A stretch of DNA of 64,000 bases from the IMG/VR virus record IMGVR_UViG_3300032046_000003, positions 64,001-128,000 of that record; one strand, 5' to 3'. The DNA is from a virus. Both the position numbers and the translations under genes were made by a program. Shown here piece by piece: positions 33,567-43,289 of the stretch; the stretch's first letter is position 1, and each line of letters starts with the position of its first letter. The notes below the pieces were generated by a model. That model was not told where the DNA came from. It saw nothing but the letters and a program-made list of their open reading frames with translations, and searched no databases.

Positions 33567-34339
33567 TGGCAGTTATTTCTTTGAACTCCCCGAAGAGTTG
33601 CCTGTGGAAATTTGAAGGAACCGGTTCCCCGGCCACCCAAACAGATAGCTGGGGCCATGCAAATTTGTCTATATACGGAAATCCGGGCCAGATGGATCCC
33701 TCCTGGATGACAGATCCCCCAGGATCTTTTACGGCATCGGGCATGTACGGCGGGACGAACGATGGCTGGAGCCATGTTGATAGCTCTATATTTAGAATAG
33801 GCACGGGGGACTTTTTGTTTGTGGTCGTTTATTACGAAAAAGGACTTACCGGCGATTCTAACGCCATAATGTCAAAAGCGAATTGGGACATTGATGGCAA
33901 CAATTGGTTTAATGCGTTAACTGGCGGCGGCGGTGTTGGAAATATAACGTTTAGATTCGGGAGCAGCCTATACGGAACACCCGGCGGGGTTATTCCAACG
34001 GGTCAATGGTCAATGGTGGTTTTTGAAAGAAGGGGGACTGCCTTAAAGGTGTGGGCCCACAATCTTTCGACCAACACTTTCAATGAAACGCCGAAAATTT
34101 CTGCCACCAATTCCCAATCGGCCGGGGCTAATGACTCAGTATTCATGTTGGGAGAAAATGAAGGTTTCGGTAAATATGGAATCCAATGGGAGGATTCATG
34201 CAATCAATACCTGGACCATGTGATATGGGCCAACGGCGTGTCTATTCCCGATTCGCACCAGAGGTTCTTATATAACGAAATTTATAATAAGCGTTCAGAC
34301 GGGATGTATTACATACCGGGAGGAGCCGTGCTGCTATGA
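33566..34339 (+). CDS. Concanavalin/LamG-like lectin tail protein
   Basis: A 257-residue protein with a LamG/concanavalin-type beta-sandwich pattern: CLWKFEGTGSPATQTDSWG at the start, GDFLFVVVYYEKG, QWSMVVFERRGTALKVWAHN, and a late YLDHVIWANGVSIPD segment. Such proteins bind glycans. It lies between two fibres and could be a separate tip adhesin or a chaperone-like partner. Sampled bases 33661-33720 are 50% GC against about a third in the tail genes. Start overlaps the previous stop (TTTAATGG). Confidence 0.65.
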   Translation: MAVISLNSPKSCLWKFEGTGSPATQTDSWGHANLSIYGNPGQMDPSWMTDPPGSFTASGMYGGTNDGWSHVDSSIFRIGTGDFLFVVVYYEKGLTGDSNAIMSKANWDIDGNNWFNALTGGGGVGNITFRFGSSLYGTPGGVIPTGQWSMVVFERRGTALKVWAHNLSTNTFNETPKISATNSQSAGANDSVFMLGENEGFGKYGIQWEDSCNQYLDHVIWANGVSIPDSHQRFLYNEIYNKRSDGMYYIPGGAVLL

Positions 34340-34773
34340 TTGAAATAAAAAAACTAACAATAAGCAGGGCCCAGGAAATGATTGACATCAGCTATGATTT
34401 TTTGACAAAATTAAACATCGAGGCGGGCGGCGTTGCCCCCCTAAAAGAGCAGTTTTTAAAGTGGTTCACTTCTAATTTTAACGCCTATGGCATTGTTGAC
34501 AATGAGATATTGCAGGGGTTTATAGCCTACACTGTTGAAATTGATCGCTATGAACCATATTTTTGGTTCATTAAAGAAGAGTTCAGGGGCAAGGGGTATG
34601 ACAATGACATGTTGTCTTTAGTGGAAAAAAACGCCGATGAAGAAAACAAGCCCGTGCTTGTTTTCATACACAAGGTCATGAAAAGCGAAATAGACTATGC
34701 AACGAGAAGGGGATATATAATCGTGTCAGAAAAACCAGATGGCTTTTGGATGAAAAAAACAACAGGAGGCTAA
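34336..34773 (+). CDS. GNAT-family N-acetyltransferase
   Basis: A 145-residue protein with a GNAT fold pattern: N-terminal helix, strand ILQGFIAYTVEID, then YFWFIKEEFRGKGYDNDMLSLVEK, in which RGKGY is the acetyl-CoA pyrophosphate-binding turn, and the final strand/helix CDYATRRGYIIVSEKPD-like end (here DYATRRGYIIV). Its ATG overlaps the lectin stop (ATGA), so it is translated with the fibre genes. It may modify a fibre protein or a host surface component; the substrate is unknown. The canonical QxxGxG/A motif is only loosely kept. Confidence 0.65.
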   Translation: MIEIKKLTISRAQEMIDISYDFLTKLNIEAGGVAPLKEQFLKWFTSNFNAYGIVDNEILQGFIAYTVEIDRYEPYFWFIKEEFRGKGYDNDMLSLVEKNADEENKPVLVFIHKVMKSEIDYATRRGYIIVSEKPDGFWMKKTTGG

Positions 34774-34774
34774 A

Positions 34775-37519
34775 ATGAGCAGCAATTTCCCAGCAGGTTA
34801 TGATACATTCACGACAAAATTAGATAATATCGACAGAATATACGCAGATCATGTGAACAAGCTGCAAGACGCAACCGGCAAAATAGAACTTGAGTTGGGC
34901 CTGGGCGCCAAAGGAGCCGCCGCCAATTTGACCGATAGGCTGGCGACAGCTCATGATGGCTATGGAAACATAGTCGACTATTATTACAACACTAGTGGAA
35001 GCACCTTAGTCCCAGGTCAGGTTGTAATTGTAGACACTTTAGCTACTCTGTCTATAACTTTGAGTGGCGGAATAAACAACCCTGATGCCTTGGGAGTTGT
35101 CACTGAAACAACTTTGGCCGGAGAATTAACGCCTGTTTGCACTCATGGGACTATTGCCGCATATTTAACGGCCGAATTGTCAAATATAAACATTGGAGAC
35201 ACTTTAACCACAGCCTTACAGGCCGGATTTGCCACAAGATCAGACAACTTAACTAGGACCATTTTGGGCAGATCCAATGTTTCACTAACGGTTGGATCTT
35301 CTGGGATTTATTCTATTGCAATAGGCGGCGGATTCGGGGGATTATCAAATCACGCTCATGCCGGCGCAAATGATGGAGGATTGCTCGGAGATGATGTGGT
35401 AGATTCTAGAATATTAAAAGATGCTGATGATTATACAATGGCCAATCTTATAACTACCGTAGACGCACATGTGATGGGCAAACTTACAGTCGACGGGGCG
35501 ATCGACCCCACGGAACTAGACATGGGCGACGATCATCCAATATATTTTGACACAGCCAAACTTAATTATTTTTGGTATGATTCGGGCCTAAGCGGAATCA
35601 TAGGCGTTTCTAATTATTGGAACATTTCTAATACCAATTTGACCACTGGCATTAATATATCGAATACAAACATAAGCCTTACAACCGGGAATGTTATAGC
35701 AAACATATCGACTACGGAACTTCTTACACAAAGCATAGGCGTTCCGACAACCATATCGACACTTCCCGTAGGGGGGGGTTTTTCTTCATTCGGAATATCG
35801 TTGACAACTGGCAGTTCGACTGTTGATTCGGGGGATATAACCCTACAGACAGGAGCGGCGAGCGGAATCAGGGGGACGATAATTCTAGATTCTGATATAG
35901 TTGATGTGATGGGCATAGCCTCTTACAATGTCCACCCCTCGTTCACCCAAGACACGGAAATAGTCGACAAAAAATACGTAGACGATGCGGCCACAGGACT
36001 TAATCTGGGAACTGCCGCGGTAAAAGACACCGGTACTATTGACGGAACCATTCCTTTGATTGGCGCGGGAGACAAGCTTCCCAGCAGTATAATTCCCGCG
36101 GTTAACATTAATGACACTTACGTGGTGGGAAGCTCGGGGGATCAATTGGCGCTTACGGTGGTTCAGGGAGATGTGGCCGTAAGAACCGATGAAAACAAAT
36201 CTTATATTAATACGACTGGCAACAATGCCAGCATGTCTGATTGGCAGGAATTATTAAGTCCGGGCAACGTTTTGGTTGTCAACGGGCAAACAGGAATAGT
36301 TGTTTTAACCGCGGATGATGTCGGGGCGGTTAGTAATACAGGCGATGAAACAATAGACGGAATAAAAACCTTCACTTCGTTTATAGTTACGCCAACAGAG
36401 GCGCCTTCGGCGGATTATCAAGTGGCGAATAAAAAATACGTGGATGACAGAAGTGCTACGGGCAGTCTTTGGAGTAGGGCCACTCCGTATACTTATCTTG
36501 ACAATGCCGCTGATTATGTTGGCATAAACACCCCGGTCCCTTGGCAAAATTTAACTATTAACGGCAGCGGATCCGATGTGGGCTTGGCCGTCGGGGATAA
36601 AGCATTATTTACCGGGGGACTAGTAAGACACGCCGTTGTGGGAAAACCCGCTGCCGCCGGTGGATGGACAGCAGGAGCTGGTTTTATTGACATTGTAGAA
36701 CAAACAACTGATGGAGATGCGACTGCTGGTAAACAAGGAACGAGAATGACTTTTTATACGACTAAAAGAAGTGGAGCGGGTGCTCTGACATTAAATCCCG
36801 CCATGTGCATAGGCGCCAATGGATTTGTAAGAATAGGAAATAAAGATTATGGATTTGGAGGCGTAGAAGAGCCTTATACTAAATTTACTGTTCATGCCGA
36901 CACTGGATATGACGCGGCCAGATTTGTTTGTGATGCGGGATATAGCGCTTTTTCAGTTGGTGCTGCTGGCAAAATTACGATAGATTCGGTAGGAAACCCT
37001 GGCGGTAGATTTTCTATATTAGATAACGGAGCTGTCGGCATAGGAACCGCAGCGCCTGCGGCCAAATTGTCCATTGAGGGCGGCTGCCACGTAGGCGGTA
37101 CATCGGACCCGGGAGATGATAATTTAACAGTTGATGGAACCTTATTGGTAGTAGGACAGGCGCGGGGAACCGCATTATCCGCCTGTTGGGATTTGGGAAC
37201 TAGCGCCTCTGTTACTAATGGAGTATTTATAATGTTAGTTCCATACCCTATAACTGTTACTAGCTTTATAGCTTATGCTCAAACAGCGCCTACCGGCGGA
37301 AGCGGGATAACCATTGACGTGACCAAGAATGGGACGAGCATATTTCCTACAAATCCAAAGGTTAATATCGCAAGCGGCGCCAATACGAGTTCGGGCGGCG
37401 TGCCGAATACAGTCTCGTTTACAACGGGAGATATAATGTCCGTAAATATCACAACAGTTGGCACTACGATCGCGGGAGGCAATCATTTGCTCGTTGACTT
37501 CTATGGAGTAAAGGCTTAA
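34775..37519 (+). CDS. Tail fibre protein 2 (long)
   Basis: A 914-residue fibre. N-terminal attachment segment as in the 32277 fibre. Two KKYVDD fibre motifs (TEIVDKKYVDDAATG, YQVANKKYVDDRSA) mark coiled-coil starts. A knob-like domain GPGG-poor and Gly/Asn-rich fills residues about 600-780. The C-terminal tip, from SACWDLGTSAS to GGNHLLVDFYG, is a duplicate of the 32277 tip. It probably recognises the host surface. Composition changes along the gene, from GC-rich in the first half to AT-richer near 36.7-37.0 kb, suggesting mosaic origin. Confidence 0.7.
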   Translation: MSSNFPAGYDTFTTKLDNIDRIYADHVNKLQDATGKIELELGLGAKGAAANLTDRLATAHDGYGNIVDYYYNTSGSTLVPGQVVIVDTLATLSITLSGGINNPDALGVVTETTLAGELTPVCTHGTIAAYLTAELSNINIGDTLTTALQAGFATRSDNLTRTILGRSNVSLTVGSSGIYSIAIGGGFGGLSNHAHAGANDGGLLGDDVVDSRILKDADDYTMANLITTVDAHVMGKLTVDGAIDPTELDMGDDHPIYFDTAKLNYFWYDSGLSGIIGVSNYWNISNTNLTTGINISNTNISLTTGNVIANISTTELLTQSIGVPTTISTLPVGGGFSSFGISLTTGSSTVDSGDITLQTGAASGIRGTIILDSDIVDVMGIASYNVHPSFTQDTEIVDKKYVDDAATGLNLGTAAVKDTGTIDGTIPLIGAGDKLPSSIIPAVNINDTYVVGSSGDQLALTVVQGDVAVRTDENKSYINTTGNNASMSDWQELLSPGNVLVVNGQTGIVVLTADDVGAVSNTGDETIDGIKTFTSFIVTPTEAPSADYQVANKKYVDDRSATGSLWSRATPYTYLDNAADYVGINTPVPWQNLTINGSGSDVGLAVGDKALFTGGLVRHAVVGKPAAAGGWTAGAGFIDIVEQTTDGDATAGKQGTRMTFYTTKRSGAGALTLNPAMCIGANGFVRIGNKDYGFGGVEEPYTKFTVHADTGYDAARFVCDAGYSAFSVGAAGKITIDSVGNPGGRFSILDNGAVGIGTAAPAAKLSIEGGCHVGGTSDPGDDNLTVDGTLLVVGQARGTALSACWDLGTSASVTNGVFIMLVPYPITVTSFIAYAQTAPTGGSGITIDVTKNGTSIFPTNPKVNIASGANTSSGGVPNTVSFTTGDIMSVNITTVGTTIAGGNHLLVDFYGVKA

Positions 37520-37555
37520 TAATATTTTAAACACAAGTTTAAGAAAGGCGCAAAA

Positions 37556-37717
37556 ATGGATTTAAATGAAATACTTAAATACATAAGCACTATAGGCTTT
37601 CCTATAGTTGTGGCTAGTTATTTATTATTATATGTGACTAAAGAAATTTCAGATCTTAATGATGCTGTTACCAAGTTGGACACTTTTATACGAATAAAAC
37701 TTGGGGGTGAAAAATAA
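37556..37717 (+). CDS. UviB/YvrJ-like small holin-like protein
   Basis: A 53-residue protein, too short for most gene finders, starting at ATG 37556 after AAGAAAGG. One hydrophobic segment GFPIVVASYLLLYV near the N-terminus is followed by a charged amphipathic helix (KEISDLNDAVTKLD). This matches the layout of YvrJ/UviB/BhlA holin-like proteins of Gram-positive phages. The stop overlaps the next ATG (TAATG), forming a two-gene membrane cassette that could permeabilise the membrane at lysis. Family call is by pattern. Confidence 0.65.
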   Translation: MDLNEILKYISTIGFPIVVASYLLLYVTKEISDLNDAVTKLDTFIRIKLGGEK

Positions 37718-38007
37718 TGGACGTAAGCATAGGAAATGTTATTGGACTTGCACTAACCAGTTTAGTCACAGGCGGATTTTTAAATCAATGGATATTAAAG
37801 AGAAAATTTAATGGCGAGAGTTTAAAGTTTTTATTAGTATCATGTATAGCCTTGTTTATGATATGTGGGTACTTGTATTTCACGCAAGAATATTTGCACA
37901 AAATAGTTCTGTTTATAGGGTTAAACTCTTTAGCTCCTATGAGTTTGGGAATATTCATGGACGAGAAATACATTAGTACGTGGATTTATGGCAAAAATAA
38001 GAGGTAA
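37717..38007 (+). CDS. Membrane protein, probable holin
   Basis: A 96-residue protein with three likely membrane segments: IGNVIGLALTSLVTGGFL, FLLVSCIALFMICGYLYF and IVLFIGLNSLAPMSLGIF, and a basic C-terminus (GKNKR). This is the size and topology of class I holins. It overlaps the UviB-like gene by one base, and the pair lies inside the fibre block. No endolysin sits next to it; candidate wall-acting proteins are further on at 46937 and 49979. Confidence 0.6.
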   Translation: MDVSIGNVIGLALTSLVTGGFLNQWILKRKFNGESLKFLLVSCIALFMICGYLYFTQEYLHKIVLFIGLNSLAPMSLGIFMDEKYISTWIYGKNKR

Positions 38008-38011
38008 ATAA

Positions 38012-39655
38012 ATGGGTAAAACAGGCACAGGGCAACCTTTTGTATCTCCAGAAGATATAGTACAAAGACGCTGGGAACAAACAATAGACGCCGATAGGGT
38101 CACATTGATTGATTCTAGCGGTAACGTTATTAGTGCCCTCAATCCTTTGCCCACCAGTGCGACTATTTCTATAAGTGGTGGCGTGACTGTCGGTGGCCAG
38201 ATGGAGTTAAAAGACGGAGGCGGCAGCAATTTGGCCGCAATAGACGCTAATGGCGCCTTATCTGTAAAAATTCAAGACGATTCTGGGAATATTGCCTCTG
38301 TCACAAATGATTCATTAAATGTAAATATTAATTCAGCTACCTGCACTCAAGCTGTAAGTGGAACAATTAACGCTATACAAAGTGGGAATTGGACTGTAAC
38401 TTCTAATGTGAGTGCGGGCACACAAGCAGTCAGTGGAACATTAATTGTAATTCAACCAAATGGCACAAATTTACATATAGTAGTAGATTCAGGGGATTTG
38501 AATGTATTAAACACTGTGGCTGTTTCAGGAACAATAATCGCAGATCAAGGCGGAAATTGGAACGTAACGGCTAATGCAGGAAGCGGCACATTCGATATAA
38601 GCGGAAACATTAATGCTGCCCAAAGTGGAGCTTGGAGTGTTAATGCTAACGCGGGAACTGGAACTTTTATCATAAGTGGTAGTGTTGATGCTGTCCAAAG
38701 CGGGATTTGGAACGTTAATGCCAATATGGGCACAAGCACCTTTAATGTAAGCGGAGATGTTAACGCAATTCAAAGTGGAGATTGGACAGTAACAGCCAAT
38801 GTAGGCGCGGGGACTCAAGCTGTTTCGGGAACTATAACAGTATTACAGCCCGATGGAAATGATTTGCATGTCGTTGTTGATTCTGGGAATATTGATATAG
38901 CCAATACGGTGGCTGTTAGTGGCATAATATTTGTCCAGCAAGATGGAGATTGGAGTATAACTTCTAACGCGGGTGCCGGAACTTTTGCTATAAGCGGTGA
39001 TATAAGTAATATTACTGGAATAATTTCTTTGCCAACTGGGGCTGCGACTTCTACTTTACAGGCATCTGGAAATGCTATTTTAATTAATGGCGCACAAGTC
39101 ACACAAATGCAAGGGTATATTAATGACACTGTTTTAAGAACAGCGAGAGTAGACAGCGCGACTCATGTAATAAAAACAATAGAGTATGAGCACTCAGAAA
39201 TTCATGATGGTGACATGTTTGTTTGTTCTAATATAGTATCAAGTTTGGGGGCGGGAGCGACTCATACAGTAATAATTAATACCCCCGATACTACAAAATG
39301 GGTTCATGCTGTTTTTGCAATAGATGCTGGCAATGAATGTACAATAGCAATTTATGAGACAGTAACGACACTTACCGATGGCACGGCTCTTACGGCAATC
39401 AACAGGAATAGAAATAGTGCAACAACCCCAACAATAACAGCTTTTCACACACCAACTAATTTAAGTTTAGCAGGAGCAACATTAATTTATACAAGAAGAT
39501 TCGGTGAAACAACTACAGGAGAGTCAACTAGAGGAGTTCACGAGTTTATATTAAAACAAGGAACAAAATACGCTGTGCAAATAACCAATAATGCCACTAC
39601 TGCGGACAATTTCGGATATTATGCTGACTGGTACGAGCATACGGATAAAAACTAG
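38012..39655 (+). CDS. Tail fibre/structural protein with tandem repeats
   Basis: A 547-residue protein. The start MGKTGTGQPF is shared with the 43770 fibre and probably marks a common attachment site. Residues about 110-345 are eight tandem units of 23-31 residues built on QSGxWxVxANxGxGTFxISG (for example NWNVTANAGSGTFDISG, AWSVNANAGTGTFIISG). Two longer units (LHIVVDSGDLNVLNTVAVSG, LHVVVDSGNIDIANTVAVSG) recur, showing a larger duplication. The C-terminal 170 residues form a separate beta domain that may bind the receptor. Confidence 0.65.
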   Translation: MGKTGTGQPFVSPEDIVQRRWEQTIDADRVTLIDSSGNVISALNPLPTSATISISGGVTVGGQMELKDGGGSNLAAIDANGALSVKIQDDSGNIASVTNDSLNVNINSATCTQAVSGTINAIQSGNWTVTSNVSAGTQAVSGTLIVIQPNGTNLHIVVDSGDLNVLNTVAVSGTIIADQGGNWNVTANAGSGTFDISGNINAAQSGAWSVNANAGTGTFIISGSVDAVQSGIWNVNANMGTSTFNVSGDVNAIQSGDWTVTANVGAGTQAVSGTITVLQPDGNDLHVVVDSGNIDIANTVAVSGIIFVQQDGDWSITSNAGAGTFAISGDISNITGIISLPTGAATSTLQASGNAILINGAQVTQMQGYINDTVLRTARVDSATHVIKTIEYEHSEIHDGDMFVCSNIVSSLGAGATHTVIINTPDTTKWVHAVFAIDAGNECTIAIYETVTTLTDGTALTAINRNRNSATTPTITAFHTPTNLSLAGATLIYTRRFGETTTGESTRGVHEFILKQGTKYAVQITNNATTADNFGYYADWYEHTDKN

Positions 39656-39852
39656 TGCCATCATCAAAAGATATATTACAAGAAATTAGAGATAAACAGA
39701 ATAGTTTTACTGTTATTAGCTTCACTTATAATGTAGACAAAACTATTCACACAATGATTGAATTTTGTCCTGCAAGCGGTGTGACTAGAACGTCAACTTT
39801 CGCTTATAATGTCGACGGAACAATAGACACAGTAACAGTAGTATACTCATGA
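39655..39852 (+). CDS. Small fibre-associated protein
   Basis: A 65-residue protein starting at GTG 39655, which overlaps the previous stop (TAGTG). An N-terminal helix is followed by two copies of a strand motif (FTYNVDKTIHTM and FAYNVDGTIDTV). Similar small proteins occur next to phage fibres. Function unknown. Confidence 0.5.
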   Translation: MPSSKDILQEIRDKQNSFTVISFTYNVDKTIHTMIEFCPASGVTRTSTFAYNVDGTIDTVTVVYS

Positions 39853-40100
39853 TAGATATAACCAAGCCAAGATATGAAAGAATAGGAGAATGCGGGAGAT
39901 GCGGCGAATGTTGCGCAAATGAGGAATGCGAATATCTTAAAATAGAAAATAAAATATATACTTGTATGATTTATGATGATCCCAATAGACCTGAAAAATG
40001 CAAGATATTTCCGGCTAATCCTCCAATAGTATTCAAAAAATGTAAATATAAATTTTATGATAAATGGGAAAATATAACTCTAAAGGCCGGTGAAATATAA
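39849..40100 (+). CDS. YkgJ-like cysteine cluster protein
   Basis: An 83-residue protein with ECGRCGECC, then C, YTCMIYD, RPEKCKIFP and a final Cys. This CxxCxxCC...C...C...FP layout is that of the YkgJ (zinc/iron-sulphur cluster) family. It overlaps the previous gene (ATGA) and precedes a spike gene, so it is made with fibre proteins. A second member lies at 63198 in the replication block. Its role in a phage is unknown; it could be a metal-dependent modification or folding factor. Confidence 0.65.
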   Translation: MIDITKPRYERIGECGRCGECCANEECEYLKIENKIYTCMIYDDPNRPEKCKIFPANPPIVFKKCKYKFYDKWENITLKAGEI

Positions 40101-41693
40101 ATGGGCACAGTAGCGGTTGCGGGAACAGCTTACACACAAATAAGTACTTGTGATACTACGACAGCGGGGGGAGCTTGGAGTGGAACAACGCCTACTGCTG
40201 ATACAGGCGCTTTTAAAGAAGGAGCGGGTTCGCTGTCTTTTATAGTTAAGACTTCAGGAAACAATGATATGATATTCACTCCCACTACTCCAGTAAATCT
40301 ATTGAACAAGCATTTAAGATTCTGGATTATTTCAACACACGGAGCTCTATTAAATACCTATGCCGCGGGTGGAATACAAATAGGATTAACAGGCGATTCT
40401 GGTACCCATCAAGGCTTTTGGCTGATTTCCGGCAAAAGTGGTACTTATCCATATCCAGGCGGCTGGTATAATTGTGTATTAGATACTTCTTTAGCCGCTG
40501 ATTCGGGAACAAAGCCGACCGATATGACGTCTATTTCTGTTATTACAATTAGAATCAATCTAACAGGCGCTGGTAAAAATTCCGCGAATACCTGGATAGA
40601 TAATATTTGTGTGTGTGACGGATTAACCGTATATGGGGATAATGGCGGAGCTTATATGGATTTTGATACTATTAATACTAAAGAAGAAACTGCTGTTGGT
40701 GGGGGCTGGGGAGTATTAAGAAAAATAGGAGGACAATATTTCTTAACAGGAGGCTTAACTTTTGGAGATACAGCGGGTACAGCGACTAAGTTTCAGGCAA
40801 AATCACAAATAGCAGTATTCGAGAATAGAAAAGTAGCTAGCACACTTTATGGGATAACAGTGGTTGATAGCGGAGGGGGGGCGAGTACGACAGAGTTTAT
40901 TCTAGGTTCTAAAGCAGGAACGGCAGGAATAGAAGGCTGCGTTATAAGAGTCCAAGATTCTACGCAAACTCCTAAGTTCAAAATAGACGGCGGAACAGAT
41001 GCAGATGTCGATAATTTTAAGCTTTATGGCACTACATTTTTTGATGCTTCTACCTTTAAATTTCCGGCGAATTCAGCAAATGTGGAAGTATTGAATTGCA
41101 ATTTTGAGACAAGCGATGAAGTGTTGGCAACAACTTGTGTTATAAAGAACTGCAATTTTATTTCAGCAAACGATGAGGGGGTTGCATTAATATCAGGAAA
41201 TACACACAACATAACTTATAGTAATTTTATGAATTGCCCCTATGGAATAAGAATTCCAACGGCAGGTACTTATTCTTTTAATGGATTGAAATTTATAAAC
41301 AACACTAAAGATATAGATAATACAAGCGGCGGAACAGTTCATTTAGATTGTAGTAATTTAGCCGATCCAACAACATATACAGGAACTGTAGAAATAGATA
41401 ATCCGGTTGTTTTAACTCTAACAAGTATAGCGTCTGGCAGCGAAGTAAGAATTTATACTCACGGAACAACGACAGAATTAGACGGGATAGAAAATACGGC
41501 CACAGCTGATCCTAATGATGCTGCAAAAACTATTTTTATTTATAATTATACTTATGCGGCAAGTACCTATGTAGACATTGCTATTCATAAAGCAGACAAA
41601 ATTTATTATAGAATAGAAAATTATAATTTAGGGACAAGTAATGCTAGTCTTCCGATCAGTCAACAGACAGACAGACAATATAGTAATCCATAA
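40101..41693 (+). CDS. Tail spike/fibre with beta-helix pattern
   Basis: A 530-residue protein. Residues about 1-170 form a jelly-roll-like domain (LRFWIISTHGALLN, GWYNCVLDTSLAAD). Residues about 250-420 have short repeating turns (VEVLNCNFETSDE, CVIKNCNFISAND, NITYSNFMNCPYGI, FNGLKFINNTKDI), as in right-handed parallel beta-helices of tail spikes. The C-terminus ends YSNP, like the protein at 41903. It may cleave or bind surface polysaccharide; no catalytic residues can be assigned. Confidence 0.6.
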   Translation: MGTVAVAGTAYTQISTCDTTTAGGAWSGTTPTADTGAFKEGAGSLSFIVKTSGNNDMIFTPTTPVNLLNKHLRFWIISTHGALLNTYAAGGIQIGLTGDSGTHQGFWLISGKSGTYPYPGGWYNCVLDTSLAADSGTKPTDMTSISVITIRINLTGAGKNSANTWIDNICVCDGLTVYGDNGGAYMDFDTINTKEETAVGGGWGVLRKIGGQYFLTGGLTFGDTAGTATKFQAKSQIAVFENRKVASTLYGITVVDSGGGASTTEFILGSKAGTAGIEGCVIRVQDSTQTPKFKIDGGTDADVDNFKLYGTTFFDASTFKFPANSANVEVLNCNFETSDEVLATTCVIKNCNFISANDEGVALISGNTHNITYSNFMNCPYGIRIPTAGTYSFNGLKFINNTKDIDNTSGGTVHLDCSNLADPTTYTGTVEIDNPVVLTLTSIASGSEVRIYTHGTTTELDGIENTATADPNDAAKTIFIYNYTYAASTYVDIAIHKADKIYYRIENYNLGTSNASLPISQQTDRQYSNP

Positions 41694-41702
41694 GGAAAAA
41701 AT

Positions 41703-41906
41703 ATGCACAAAATAATAAAAACAACGGATGAGAAATATTTAGGAAGATTGATTGACATAAATAATCAAAACGTGTTATTAAATGATTTTATTTTTAAGAT
41801 TGCTAAAGTAACGTATCGAGATGATATTATCGAATTAAGTAATGGAGATTATATAATAGAAGTCGAATTAATAAATGAGTTAAAAAATAAGGAGGAAACA
41901 AAATGA
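41703..41906 (+). CDS. Small hypothetical protein in fibre block
   Basis: A 67-residue acidic protein of alternating strands (YLGRLIDINNQNVLL, DDIIELSNGDYII) with a basic tail. Starts after TAAGGAAAAA. Its stop region contains the GGAGG ribosome site for the next gene, whose ATG overlaps. No family recognised. Confidence 0.5.
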   Translation: MHKIIKTTDEKYLGRLIDINNQNVLLNDFIFKIAKVTYRDDIIELSNGDYIIEVELINELKNKEETK

Positions 41907-43279
41907 CTGCGTTAATAATAGACCCAGATAATCTAGTCGATCCTACTAGTATAGCTATTGATGTAGGAGCAAAAACTGTTCAGTTAATCAAAGCAGGAAA
42001 TTTGGGAGATGAAGGGGTAACCATAAAATGTGTTTACTCAAAATTGAAGGAATTGTGGAAGAGTGATACGACATATATTAAGTATCCATTTCCAATGGGT
42101 CCAATCACAGATGAACAGTTTGAAATGGTCAATGGTTGGGATTGGAAAGATGATACTACGAGATATTTGTTAAGAACGGGTGGCTGGGCGGTAAAAGACG
42201 CGGGTGGCATAAGTTTAGAAGAATGGGCTGGAATAGTTTCGTTAGGCTCGATTGATTCAGATGATCAAGCTTATTTTTTGCAATCAGATACAGTGGCAGT
42301 TTCTGGCTTTCAGTTAACAGGACCTATAAATCAAGCGATAAAAGTTTATGGTGACGGATCGCATGGGAGTATTGATTATAGAGGTTATTTGAAAATTTAT
42401 TGCAGAATTTATCAAAAGTCTTATGCTTTCTCTCAAATAAGTGACATCGGTGTTGCTTCATTAACTTATCAAGCATACAGGTTTCCATTGGCAAATGCAG
42501 CTGATATTAAAATTACGCATAATGATGCAGCAATGTCAGGAGTTCCATATTCAGGAATGGATATAACTTGGTCTGCAGCACCAGTACAGAGAGACATAGG
42601 CGGAACTAATAGAGATTTCCATGTAATAATTGATGGAAATAATGCCACAGCAGAACAAATTTACGAATATGTTCAGTATCAATTAAGACAAGTGGGAGAT
42701 ATAGACGCTGGCGCCGGAGAACAATTAGGACAGAAAACAGGAACATTGTTAAATTTTGTTGGTGATACTCTTTATACAAATGAAGTAACAGAGGGTGGAG
42801 TATTTATTGATAATTATCTACCAGCAGATATTAATAGATTAGTTTTTATTGATGATTTAGGGGAATCAAGAACATTTCCTTATACAGCAGTGTTAACATT
42901 AAATTTCGGTGACAATTTGAAGAACGATCCAAACGCAAAATATTGGGTTTACTTCACCAATGATGATGCTGGATCTAATGCTGGGTATGATTATGGAACA
43001 AGTGATGCAATATTAGTAGAAGATGCTTCAGAAATAACCATGACTGCCGGTGTTAGCGGAGCATCATCTGTTCAGTTAACGTTTGCTTATGATACAAATG
43101 AACAAAGAGGAAATACAGCTCCAAATGAATCACCAGCTGATGATGCACTAATAACTTGTGTAGCTATTGGATTATCAACAGGACAGTTTGTAAAAGCTAC
43201 AGGAACAATAGCAAAAAGTACAGCAAATAGCGTTTCACTTGTCGCGCCTCTGGAAAGAAATTACAGCAACCCTGCGTAA
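41903..43279 (+). CDS. Structural protein of the fibre block
   Basis: A 458-residue protein. It has a phage virion pattern seen next to long fibres: LIDPDNLVDP at the start, YPFPMGPITDEQFEMVNGWDW, an LRTGGWAV segment, and a C-terminal domain ending in ERNYSNP. No catalytic motif. It precedes the 43290 protein, whose DVVDLYSRWKDW motif normally travels with this one. Probably part of a fibre or baseplate-associated assembly. Confidence 0.5.
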   Translation: MTALIIDPDNLVDPTSIAIDVGAKTVQLIKAGNLGDEGVTIKCVYSKLKELWKSDTTYIKYPFPMGPITDEQFEMVNGWDWKDDTTRYLLRTGGWAVKDAGGISLEEWAGIVSLGSIDSDDQAYFLQSDTVAVSGFQLTGPINQAIKVYGDGSHGSIDYRGYLKIYCRIYQKSYAFSQISDIGVASLTYQAYRFPLANAADIKITHNDAAMSGVPYSGMDITWSAAPVQRDIGGTNRDFHVIIDGNNATAEQIYEYVQYQLRQVGDIDAGAGEQLGQKTGTLLNFVGDTLYTNEVTEGGVFIDNYLPADINRLVFIDDLGESRTFPYTAVLTLNFGDNLKNDPNAKYWVYFTNDDAGSNAGYDYGTSDAILVEDASEITMTAGVSGASSVQLTFAYDTNEQRGNTAPNESPADDALITCVAIGLSTGQFVKATGTIAKSTANSVSLVAPLERNYSNPA

Positions 43280-43289
43280 GGATTGAATA

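Noticed and set aside
38330-39010. CRISPR-like array
   Set aside because: The repeats are coding, diverged and without spacers; they are protein repeats.
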